Origin: Oopsacas minuta
Lineage: Eukaryota; Porifera; Hexactinellida; Lyssacinosida; Leucopsacidae
Assembly (NCBI GenBank): GCA_024704765.1
Contig: JAKMXF010000307.1
Span: 186,001-250,000, forward strand
Direction of reading: 5' to 3'
DNA length: 64,000 bases
The notes below the pieces were generated by a model, which saw nothing but the letters and a program-made list of their open reading frames with translations, ran no database searches and had not been told where the DNA came from. Position 1 is the first letter of the stretch, and each line of letters starts with the position of its first letter. A program made the position numbers and the translations under genes. Of this stretch, positions 21,581 to 33,800 are shown piece after piece.

Positions 21581-24500
21581 TAATGTTTCTATATCTTTAG
21601 ATGAGGAAAAGAAAGTAGTGAGGTAAGTTGCTATATTATGTCTAGTTACATAATTCATTATTGTTTCAAGTCATACAGAGTAGACTATTAGAAAATTTAG
21701 AAAAACATAACAAAAACATACAAAAACCAAAACACTATAAACAAACAAAATTACAAATGAAAACTACAAACAACCAAATACAGCATCCACTTTAACAAAC
21801 CACAATACTATATAAAGAAGACGAGAAGAAATAGAAGATTTGGAATCACACAAGGAACTACAAATTGAACAAGAGAAAGTCGAAGAATTATTAAGAACGT
21901 ATTCAATATAATGTTTACATTTAACTCACCGAAACAATCCAAGAAATTTCTCAAGATTATCATGAGAAATGATATACGATAGTTCTGCAATTTGAAACAC
22001 TCTGTGTATATTGCGAACCTTCATTGCAATAGCAGCCATATCGGTTTGCAAATCATTTTTGTCCAGACATTTATATCTTAACGAATATACACCTTTCGAA
22101 ATTAATCTATCGATGACGAAATTAGACCATTCATGATCTAATTTAACAAAAGGTTCGTGAAGTAAAGAGAAGTTTGAATCTATAAAGAAAACATCGAACT
22201 AAGAATTTGATAAAATGAATAAATGGAAAGAGGCAAATCATTGACAAAAAGCACTCTATTAGGCAAGGTTCCTCCAACACTACTAGGTGGCTGTACTTTG
22301 TGTACAATAAGTATCGTGAGAATGTCTAAATGTACTTGGACATTCCTGTTTATTAGGAGTGCTCATGGTTTTTCAATGACCATGTGTTGTCTGATGGATC
22401 AAGATTTGTTGACAAAAGAATAAGAAAGATTATCCCTATGGCCACAGTGTGGGAAAGAATGAGAGACCATAGCAAATGGTAGGTTCGCAAGATTTGGAAT
22501 CGCTCAAAGCCGGAACATAAACTTTTATAATATGATAACAGTACAAACACTTTATGCAAATGCCAGATGTTAAATGTGGAAAATGATTGTCTATGGTAAA
22601 ATCTGTATTATAAATTCGGCCATATCTGGAATGACAAAAAGTATACAACTACCACAGCAAGGGGCGGTATTCTATTAAATTCGCACAGCTGAAATATGAG
22701 CATCCCGATTTCATTGAATATTTGGCAGAATCAAACATTTCATTACTTATGATTGACTTGAAAATTTCAGATGCCAAAACTATTAGGGACCAAGAATATG
22801 AAGCTTTAGAAATTTCCACTTTCTCTCTCTATGTCAATCGTCCCTCGTCCGTTAATCCAGCATTAACGCCAAAATACTCGCTTATAGGGTACATTAGCTA
22901 TGAAGTGAACTTTTAGGGAGAATAAATATAGTAAAATCCATTCAGATAATAACTAAGCTCCAAAGAAACAACTTAAGTTTGGAATTTATTCACAAATCTG
23001 GTGTTTTCAGCCCAATAACCTTACCTTTTGTAACATTCTTGCTACCACGATTTGCTTGAAACCTTTAGAATACTTGACAAATGAGTGAATTGATCCTATA
23101 AAATAATACTGTAGTGGCGTTATTGCTATTGTTTCATTATCGTGTGAAATATAAGGGTACCAAATTTGATGAAAACCTTTTGAGCTACCTTAGCATTCTC
23201 AAAATATGTTTCTGATTGTCCCAATTTATTATTTGAAACATCAATTTGAGATTTTAGATTAAGGTATAAGCTTACATATTGTGCTCAAGTGTCCATGATT
23301 TAACCTTATAATTGAAATTCTATCGATGTAAACTAGTTACATACTTCTCGGTTTCTCATATATGAAAATAGGTATGTACTAGTGTTTCCTGAGTAGAAAC
23401 CATGGACATGCTCTCCCCAACTATTCAACGTTTAAAGTTTCATTTGAATGATAATGACATTAAAGACATCATTAATCTTAGTAACTTGTTATATTTGTAT
23501 CAATGTGTAATTTCCACCTCCAAGCACTTTGCACCATATTGACAAGGCCGTTCAAATAATTTAAAAAGTTTGAAATTGAAACGGATCTTGACATTCCAAA
23601 TTCTAGGTTTGCATATGCAAGGAGAATCCCAGGAACACACAGTTTCCATAGATACAAACCAATTGGCGATGCGCTCAAGTGATCAAAAGACGATTCAAGT
23701 AGCACTTTGAATTTTAAGATTATGAACAGAAACATCATCATTCTTAAATAGAATCTCTTACCATAAGTAGTGATACAAAATGGTGAATTGTGGTAACTAC
23801 AAGTGTGTTAGGGGATCATGGCAAGGCAGAGAAAATTTGATGCACTTTAAAGAGAAACAAACGTTCAGATCGCATAGTAGAGAGACCAAATATTTGTTCC
23901 CATTAACTAAAAGACTTCCAAAATATTCGCTCATTTATCTACACCCGCATATGACAGACACTATACACTCAATCAGATCAATTATGTAAAATACATCAAT
24001 AAAGAAATCTTGGGTAAAGGATTCAGATCATATTCCTCCAGGTGACGGATCATCCATTCTACTTCTATACTAAAATCATAAACAAAATCCAAATAACAAA
24101 CACAATCATCCAATGTATTGAAATAAGGAAATAAATACTTTTATTGAATGACTTATCTGTCTTAGAAAAAGCAAAACAACAGGTGAGATGAGATGTGTCT
24201 ACAATTCATAATTAAAGAAAAAATGGAGGAAGGAAATTATACCTATCCCGAACCAAAGATATCTTGAAGTTGAGAACTATACATTGTAGACTAAGAACCT
24301 CTGAGCATTAGTGAAATTTGTTACTTGACTTATAATAGATATTCTCTGGAACTTGTTGGATCTGCTATGTGCAGACACAATACCATATTCGTTTGATTTA
24401 TAACTAGTTTTCATAGGGAATTAGAGAAATTTTTCAACATAATGGTATGCTCTTACATCAATTTTTACCTACAAGCATGTAGCAACGGTAGAATAATTAT

Positions 24501-26595
24501 CTAGAGCGCAAGGGTGCATAATGGTGTTTGGCGGGTACCTGAAAAAAATGCCAGTGCAACAGCCACAAAGAAATATATTGCCGAACGGAATATTCCAACT
24601 ATTGTAGCATAATATGTTAAGATACAAAAAGGTGCAATCCCAACTGAGTCTATGCAAGGTAAAGTACCGAACCAGAAATCATTCGATAAAGGCCTGCTTT
24701 TATTCATAAATATCATAATGTATGGATGAAGATAAATTTGAACATGTTTTAGAAATATGTAGAAGAAAAGATAACATAGCTTGCAAACAATGGAATCTGG
24801 CAAAAACTTCCTATTCCCTTCAGTATTTGATATAAGACTGAGATTCATAGCTAGAAGAGGACTTCATCTTTCTTCTGAGACACCATGCTGATTCCTTGCT
24901 TACTGAGTGGAAATTAAGCTAGGCATCCAGATGAAATAGAAGGTACCGCACCTCTTCAGCTTTCTAAACTTCCGATTTGCATTGGACAGATTATGTGTAT
25001 ACTCAATCTCCCTCCCTGAAATGCGTGGAACACACTTTGACAGCATTCAGATAACAATATCCAAGCAAAGAGTCATTGACATAATTGGCTTCAAAACAGG
25101 GGTAGAACAGGGCAGTGTATGATCAGAAATATATTAAGATATTGCTGGAAAATGTGAAGGTAACAACAAATTCAGAATAAATATTATAACTTGAGAATAT
25201 TGACTATTTGGGGGTTAAAATAACATAATAATGTAACATATTAGCATTTATGGGTCGTTTTTAACGTCTAAATTTCATCAACAAAGTGTAAAATGAACGT
25301 TAAAACAACACAATGCAATCGCAAAAATCGCTAAAAACCCAAACATATACCTTAGAACACGTGATAGTATCATCAAATAATGATTTATATTATATTAAAT
25401 ATGATTTCGATGGACAAGAGCTTTCCTTGTCATAATCCATATGCAGTAATGACTCCTTATGTATTCTAAGTTATTATCAGGGACGTGGGCAGGCCCCACG
25501 CTGAACCAAACCATGGCGTTAATGGGCGGGAAGGTAACATGGTTCATTTGGTATAGTAAGCGTAGGTGGATTTGTAGGTCACGTTGATAACTTGAATTGA
25601 ATTGCGTGACTCCTAAATGACCTCCGAAATGTGTATAATATAGTAGGAGTAACTTTACAAATATAGGAAGCATAATAAGATAAATTGTATTAGCTGTATC
25701 CAAATTATGTACAACATTTTATATTTTGGCGTCACTAATAACTTTTGCAGTTTCATGATTAAGGGTCTTACAGTATTTCCTTGAAGTGTAACAGTGCGTC
25801 CTCTAAATTTTACCGCTCTAAATCTGTGGCTCTATTCAAAGGCAAGCTGTATAACGCAAACAAATAACTCGAATGATCATTGAATTGGATAGAAATTCAA
25901 CCGGAAATAGATTGACCTATTAATGTGAGGTCTATATACAATGGCGCTTTGAATTTCAATTCGTTGCACTATTCAAGGCCTTATTTTTAACTTGGGCGTA
26001 CTATTAAAGGAATTTTGTATTTGTAATTGGTGATACTCTAAAACTACTTCGTCAACAATGATAGTATATTGTATATGAAATGTGTTGAAAATTAATAAAT
26101 TAAGAAAGAATTCAATGTGCATATGTGTGAGGTTACAATAAGTATCTTCAAGCACATAATTGTATAAACGGATAAATATGAAATTAATGGATATACATTA
26201 CGTACTATACTTTGGTTTGCATACAAGAAATTAAGCATGTTTGTTTGTTGAATTCTATGCACAATGAACCAGATATTCAGTTAATCATATATTGATATCG
26301 AAAATCACAAAAGCATAATAGAAAATAAAATCTGAATTAGGAAGTATGCACGAACTAACTCTCCATAACCGCAACATTGCCACTTATCCCAGAGTTTTAA
26401 AGCTTAAAAGGGATTGGGATCAACAACCTGATAAGAATATATGCAATGATTTCATAATTATTTTGAGGGATATATCCCCACGCGTTTCACAAGGAAACAG
26501 AAAACGGTAAAATTATGAAATGTGTGAAGATTATGTAACTCGGAAACATAATCAGCTCGATTTGAAAAAATGATCATTCTGCACGCCATTAACAA
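21581..26595. other. No recognisable gene; possible decayed coding at 22270-22480
   Basis: Five kilobases of mostly AT-rich sequence. On the plus strand near 22287-22470 there is a stretch, with two stops, reading LYFVYNKYREN, MYLDIPVY, ECSWFFNDHVLSDGSRFVDK and RIRKIIPMATVWERM. It looks protein-like, but I do not recognise the family. The rest shows only short chance frames and A-rich tracts (21690-21800). Confidence 0.35.
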
Positions 26596-27232
26596 CACTT
26601 GCGAACAAACATTTTGTTGTCCAAGATGCTAGATCCGTTTCTATGTATACTGGCTTCGAGGAATCCGACAATAGCATCGGCTTATCTGAATTGGCTCTAG
26701 TTTTTGCGATACTCAATGTTAAATTTTTAAAATAGTGAAGATATATTACACATAAATTTCTTCACATTAAATGTAGCATGGTGTTTCAGTGGTGACACTC
26801 AACTTTTATGCTTCCAAATGTAAATTTTAATTACTGAAATTTGTAGCCTTTAATGCAACTATTAACCGCAAAATCGAAAATTTGGGAAGTACAATTTTAT
26901 CACCATAGCTATTCTGTATTAAATACATTTATCATTGTTAAACAAATAATCGGTTAAAAGTGATGATACTAAAAAGAATACTGAATTTGTATTTGAAGGA
27001 CATCTAAAAATCGTCTCAAATTTGATTTTATGTTATGGGATGTCAGAGGGCAATCTTGCTGGAGGCCCCAACAGTAATCTGCCATCATGTGGCTATCCCA
27101 CCTGCCTTGATATCTCTTCAATGACCTTGATGTTTTGATGAAACCTTTCCCCTGTTCTTCACTTAAATCCTCAAGCTTTTCAGGGAAACGATCCAGGGGG
27201 CTAAATAGATAGTGAACCTTGATGTTCTTGAT
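26596..27232 (-). mobile_element. Family-A transposon, copy A4 (3' end only)
   Basis: Matches 61384-62030 (copy A5) over its whole length, including the untranslated tail. On the minus strand it encodes LDRFPEKLEDLSEEQGKGF, IKTSRSLKRYQGRWDSHM and MADYCWGLQQDC, the C-terminal signature of family A with the last acidic residue. It ends at CACTTGCGAACAAAC (26596), close to the A1/A5 terminus consensus. Homology stops abruptly at about 27232, so the rest of the element is missing. Confidence 0.7.
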
Positions 27233-28399
27233 AGTTGGGTAATTGTATTAAACTTATGTTCAGAAGTTATACACAATTTTCCAAATATTGGATGAGCTCT
27301 GGCCCTCTTCTGATTAGCGAGGGTCTATTGTATCAAGTTTACTTAGAAGGGTTTTATTGACTCCTTCTCAACTACAAGTTCCGAAAACTAATATTGAATT
27401 TGATCCTGATCAATTCTTGAGTCTAAGTTCTGTTGAATTATTCATTGAATGTAGATATATAATAGTCTTCTACTGTAATTTCCTGTTTATCCCTTTTCTG
27501 TGAATTATGCCTTGGTTCTATTCTCAAAAAGAATTATCAAAAATATCTAACATGCCTTAGCCGATATTTCGCCACTAGAGAGTTTGATCTTCTGCATTTC
27601 TCCAACCCAATTATTCTATTTATGTTATATGTGACGAATTGTTCACCAACCATTATTATCTTAATCTGTATAAGTCTCAGCAATTATATATGGGATTGAT
27701 CCAACAATTTGGATGTGAAAATCTGTCCTATATTGTCTATATGTGGAGAGAATCAGATACATGGGTTAATGCAACAGAAGTAAATCAGGCTTCCGGTAGT
27801 ACCACTGGCCAAGATACTTTTAACACCCCTTTGTCATCTAAGGAGCATTTGGGAGTTTGCATCACCATTTCTACAGCGAGCTCAGCTTGGATATTTCCAT
27901 ATGGGTGATGAGGCGATGACCTCGTTGAAAAATTCTAAACATTCTTGGCAAATTCTAGAGATTTCAGCACCGCCAACATTCCTACACTGATCAGATAACA
28001 GAACTAATGGCATGTATAGGTAGCTGTATGCGGTAGCCACCAAATTCATCGGTTGGCGCTTGGCTAAGCTTCAACATTTTAATATATTAAGCAAAAGCAT
28101 TATTGAAGAAGTACTTAATCAGTGACATAATGAACTAACCTGTTTACAAATATCGGAATTTCCATTTATAGCGGGCTTGAAATAAATTATCGCCCTGGGC
28201 ACTCTTAAGGAATATGGTACAATTCAACCTCTAAAAGAGTCTCTCAAATTGAGGGACCTCTATAAGCGGGCATAATTTCGCTGGCTTTCGTGTATTTCCA
28301 AATCACTGAACAGTGAGCATCTACAAACAGGCAGTGGTATACCTTTATATACGTTTTTATAACTGTGATAAATTGAACTTTCTTGATTTATGAGAAGAA
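27233..28399. other. No recognisable gene
   Basis: An 89-codon plus-strand frame at 27639-27908 has ordinary composition but no feature I can name. The remaining sequence is AT-rich. Words such as TTTATAGCGGGC and CTCTATAAGCGGGC at 28170 and 28259 resemble inner parts of pogo-type MITEs but are not paired. Confidence 0.35.
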
Positions 28400-28775
28400 A
28401 TCCATACTCACGATCCTCTGGCTCGTCACTTCGCGATAAACTTGGCATATTGTGCCTTGAATTATCCATTATTCTCCAAATTGAGGGATCCATAAAGAAT
28501 TATAGCATATATGTAATAGAATTATTATGTAAGATTTACCCCCTTTGTAACCGTTGAGAGCAAGTCTGTATGTATATTTTGAAATTCAATCCAAAAGTGT
28601 GAAAATGGGATTCAGCATGTTCGATATATCTAGTGTAGTTTCAGTGAATTCTATTTACTTCCTTGATAAACACGATAATACATAATTACGGACATTTTCA
28701 AAAGTGCATACCACAAATCCTTTCCTTGACAACGACAAACAAACAATTAAACATACAGACAGGCAACAATGGTGA
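28400..28775. repeat. Dispersed repeat R1, copy b
   Basis: A shorter copy of the repeat at 20960-21580, with the same order of blocks (ATTCTCCAAATTGAGG, AATCCAAAAGTGTGAAAATG, TTCCTTGACAACGACAAACA) and small deletions between them. Confidence 0.6.
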
Positions 28776-29495
28776 TTCTTTAATATAGATTTCCTATTCA
28801 ACCTATAACTTTAGGAGATAATATAATAATCAATCATCATTGAATATCCTCCGTTGGAGGAATTGGTTATACACAATAACTCAAAAACTCATTAAAGGAG
28901 GATTGCAGTTGAAAATATAAGTCGGGAAAGGGAATTTTTGAAGAATCGTTAACCCAATCATCCCAATAATAGATGTTCTGCTGTATATGCAATTAAGAGA
29001 TTAAATATTAGGTCAAGAAATATTTAGGTGATGGCTACCCCTTACACGAATCCGGTGGATCGGTGACTGACAAATGGGCCACCATTTCACATTAACAATT
29101 CTTTTCCAGAACTCGCATAACAAGCTGACTTCTTGATTTTGAATTCGAACCTATACAACTTTTTGAATGAAGTTCATGGAATTATGTTCAAAGGCCATAG
29201 AAACTTTTGAAAACAAATCCATGGGACTCATCCACAAAAATTCTAAATAAAAAAACATTTTCTTCTTTCTAAGTTTGCATTCCCGAAAATTCCAAATAAT
29301 ATTCTTAGTCATATACTCAGATTATGAGTTCTACGAATAATTCTGGAATTGATCAATTTTTGGAATAATTCAAAGAATATTTCAAAATTTGAGTTCATAT
29401 GAACCCAAAATTCTTAGAATTTGTACATAATTCCTTGAAATTATGAGAATATTAAAAAAAAGTACAAGTGAACAGGGATCAGATAAATATAAATA
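28776..29495. other. No gene seen
   Basis: AT-rich spacer up to the next DD37E element. I see no coding frame or repeat pair. Confidence 0.45.
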
Positions 29496-30824
29496 GGGTG
29501 TTAAGAAATTGTTGTCCCATTTGGAAATGAAATAGAACCACAATTTTACCTGATGAATCAAGTTTTAACTCTATAATCATACTCAAAATTATTTTAACTA
29601 TTAGATTTAGGTTAATTTCTAAAATTCTTTCTACTAAAATTACGCTATTTTTCAAATATTCCTATCCATAATATACTAGAAATTGAGATGGTTAAATACG
29701 CGACTCTAAACACCAGTACACGTGCAGTTTCCTTGGTAGAAGCGGGTATGTTGATTCATCAGGTTGCTAAAGTTGTAGGTGTATCTATCCGTACAATTCG
29801 ACGCTGGTAACTGAGGCTCAAGGCCGATGAGTCTCTACAGAACAGGAAGGGCGGTGGAAGGAAAACGTCTGTCACTATGGCACCTAAAGTGGTAATTGCT
29901 AAGACAATCGGTAAAAAGATGAAGTCTACACGATATGTCTCCAAGAATCTCCAATCTAAGGGGTTTTCGATCTCTCATGTGACAGTACGCTCATACTTAC
30001 GTAAAATCTCAATGTTCGACCCTACAAACCGCAGGTTCAACCAAAATTAACAGAAAAACAGAAGCAGCTCGAGTAAAATTCTGCAATGAAAGGAAGGATT
30101 GGTCAATTAACACCTGGAAAAGAGTCTTATTCTCAGATAAGTCCTCTTTCGAGCTTTTCCACACTCCGAATAAGCAAAACGACCGTGTATGGGCGAAATC
30201 CAGGGTTGATATCCCTCCCACTGAAAAGTTAAATTTCCTGGAAAATCATGGTATGGGGTGTGATGTCATCTCTAGGACTCTCAGACTGCCAAATAATCCC
30301 CCAAAGACTAACTGTGACATCAGACTATTATGTAGAAGTCATATTGAAACAGCCTCTAACATCTAGCTTACTTCGAAACGAGAGATTCAGGGACGATCCT
30401 GGAGAGAAAATTGTTGCCAGATAGGTCCCAAGCAATTATTCAACAAGATAGAGCCCCGGCACATACTTCGAAAAGAAGCCAGGAGTGGTTGAAAAACAAT
30501 ATGGCAGGTTTTAGACAAAAGAAATGTGGCCTTCGAACTCACCAGACTTAAATCCTATCAAAAACCTCTGGGCTATTTTGCAAACCAAGCTGGATGCAAT
30601 GGAGCGTGCAACTAACCTAAAGGTTTTAGAAAAATAGTTAAATTTGGCCTGGAAGGAAATCTCACCGGAGACACTAGAGAGACTCATAGCTGGGATGCCT
30701 GGTCGAATTAGAAAATGTCTAAAACTGCATGGGGATTACATGGGAAAGTAATACCATATCTATTTAGATTAAACTACAGAATAGCGGGGGTTATAAAAAG
30801 CGACATCAATTTCTTAACACCCTG
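29496..30824 (+). mobile_element. DD37E-type Tc1/mariner element, dead copy
   Basis: The right end, reverse-complemented, reads CAGGGTGTTAAGAAATTGAT next to TA (30825-30826). The left reads GGGTGTTAAGAAATTGTTGT next to TA (29494-29495), so the first two bases (CA) of the left end are missing. That loss alone might impair transposition. The transposase is on the plus strand. Confidence 0.85.
29688..30751 (+). pseudogene. DD37E-type transposase with third acidic residue replaced by Lys
   Basis: The start MVKYATLNTSTRAVSLVEAG leads into an HTH with VVGVSIRTIRRW, followed at once by a TAA. KKMKSTRYVSKNLQSKGFSI continues the DNA-binding part. Core blocks are VLFSDKSSFELF (first Asp near 30137), IMVWGVMSSLGLSDC near 30247, and IIQQDRAPAHTSKRSQEW near 30438 (second Asp). 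WPSNSPDLNPIKNLWAIL near 30530 follows, where family members have E in NPIENLW. The Glu-to-Lys change removes a catalytic residue, and several frameshifts add to the damage. The C-terminus (ETLERLIAGMPGRIRKCLKL) is intact in sequence. Confidence 0.85.
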
Positions 30825-33800
30825 TATTTAACAATTTAAATAATTCTTATACCCTGAGGGTATCTAAATATAGTAATGAATATTAAGACAAAATATACAA
30901 GATGATTCAAACATGATTGAATAGATGACTAATGCGGAATAATATTTAGCAGGTACCATCAACTTACACAATTGTGTGAAAATAATAAAGATATAAATAC
31001 AATGATATTTCAAGTTTCTAATTAGTTAAAGAAATGTAATATTTAATATTGCTGAGTTATATCGGCGTGAAATTGTTCTAATTATCTACATTTTGTCTGC
31101 GTGCTCATGTTCTTTGAGAGAAACTGATTATAGGCAGTCCTGTTTTCAGGGTGAGAAAGATGGCCGTCTTCATATATGATAAATGAACTCTCTAAGCAAA
31201 ATTTAAAGTGACTCCTATGTGCATCAAATTTATTCAAAAATATCATGGTTGGCAGAAAGTTGTATTCTAATGTCCAATATCAGAGTATTCAAATTGTCAA
31301 AGTGGGAAAATACCAACTGAACAGGAATATTTGCCCACTTTTAGAAATTCATTCTATCATCGCTAGCAGTATGTGAAAAATATCAAGAGCATAATTGAAA
31401 TATGTTTCTAACAAACTCCTGAAATCGAAGCTGTTTCTCGTTTCATCTTCAGTTTAGGAAAGTATTTGAAATCCTCAGCTCAAGCGTCATGCAGCGGGAT
31501 ACCGAACACCGTGAAATGCAATGGCAAGTATTCAAAACTGTTTGATGCCTGTAGCTAAAAATTGTAAAGTAACTGCAAATTGAGTGGTCGAGGGTATAGA
31601 GCGTGATCAAAATGTGCATCGGTTTGTAACAGTTCTGAATAAATTAATCAACTCTATTAACATGGACCATACAATCCTGTAACGAACAATGAAGTTTGTA
31701 TCTGAAAAAGAGTCAAGAAGATTCAAACTACTATCAATTATAGCTTGAAATAATTGAGAGGCCATTATGTAAATATATTGGAATTGTTACAAAATTATGA
31801 GTGAAATGAAAGCTAAATATTCGTAAATACTGAAACTCCTGTATTTATAGAATAGCAGGAAATTATGTATTGCTAATGGGTAATTCTATAAATAACTAAG
31901 AAAATTGGTCCACATAATGGGAAATAAGCTCTAAGAATAAGTGAATATATCTTAGGTATATTTTTCGGTACGAACTCTAGTATATTCCTTGGAATTTGAT
32001 TATGTTAGTGAATAAGGGCCATGTTAGCATCAATATAGTAGTAGAAGGTTCTACCTGAAAGTTTTGTTACATGTGAAAGAGTTTAGATTTACGATGAGAG
32101 ATTTCTTTAGTACTATAAAGTTGTATTTATGGGAATATATCTTTTCTAGCCAAAACTTTAGGTACGTAGTTGCATACAATAGTTCCACTAAATCACTCAT
32201 ATTTGGAATGTTATAGTGATAATGATTCACCAGGATTGAGACTTGCTTGAGCTGCATTTCTCGGACTAACCTCCTGATACATCTTTTCTACAAGAACAGG
32301 TAAAGAGCGATGTCCCCTCCCTGAAATAGGTCTTCTGAGAAAATTATCTGTAGTAGAAGTTAGAAACGAATTCAAATAAAACTCATTTAAACTTCAACGT
32401 ATATTATACCGACTTTCTGAATAACTATAGATACAATGAATATTATCAAAAGAATTGTTAATGTATTCAGAAATGTCATAAAATATTAAATGAGAATTGG
32501 CTTAGCATTAAGATTTGAAATTTTTCAAACTTGTCAAATATAATCTGTTATTTGACCGGATTCTCAGAATTATTTTGAAAAAATATTTCTTCTAGATGCT
32601 CTTGGAATAAAAATTACGACTTGTTTCTTGCTACTATCAACCATGCGAAAGTGTATCTACAATAATTTCTCGGGCCATAGTTACAGAACAATAATTATCT
32701 GTAAATAATACAGATATGATTATTCCAAGCGTATTTTTGACACTCTTATCGTATATTTCTAACAGATAATACCATATAATACAGATGGGAAAGCAGCAGA
32801 CCAACGAATAAAAAATCGGGTTCAGTTTTTGATTATGACTCTAAAACAAATTATACTTTTAGAAATCATGAAATGACTTAAAATAGGGTAATAGAGAATG
32901 GTAATCCATAGGTATGATTCTTGAGATTTTCAGAACTGTGGTTTAGGCGACATTACGTCAGCAACAACTAATACACGTGTATGCAGTATACAACTATAAG
33001 AAATTGACCGATTATGGCCGAAGTGTTACGTTAATTCCCGACTCTCTCACAATTATCAGTAACATGTAGATCGCAAACAAAACAAAAATCCCGTGAGCAA
33101 GTAAGTAGAGCATTAAATGTTTAGTTGGAAATTTATTTGCAAATTTCTAAGATTCAAAAAAGTCCGTGTTACAAAATGCAGTTGCTACATAAAAATAATC
33201 AACTTCTGTTGGTAACTGAAGTCCTCCTCTATTAAGAATCTCAATATAAACATTATTCACCTTATCTTTCTGAGGTAGTGGGAAACAAAGATTAAATTTG
33301 GAACTTTGTAGGAGCGAATGAGAGATATACGCTGGCAACATAATTAACGATATGTTTAGAGTTACCTGATAAAGAAAGTAGGTCAATAGAATCAGTAAGT
33401 AATGTGGTTAAAAATCGGAAATCAGCATATCTATTTCTTCAGGATACAGATCGCCCAATAATGTCGGTATCGCGTTTGAAAGATGCTAGTAAGATATAAT
33501 TTTTCCAGAATGCAGTGGTTCAGTTAAACTCACCAAAACACGACCTGAATTCATATGTCCAAATTGAGGGAATCTCCAGCCTAACGGATCGATCTAAATC
33601 TTTCGGTTATTATGTAAGAAAGGTAATCTCGAATTAAATCATACTGTGGCTTTAGGTAGTAATCAGGGCACTTGATGCCTCAAAGATTAGAAATTCTAAA
33701 GCTTTTTCGAAATTTCCACAATTTGACTTTTTGTTTAGTATTGATCACGTAATGATCAGAATATATGATTGCATCCTGTCAACGTCAAGAAGTAAGGACA

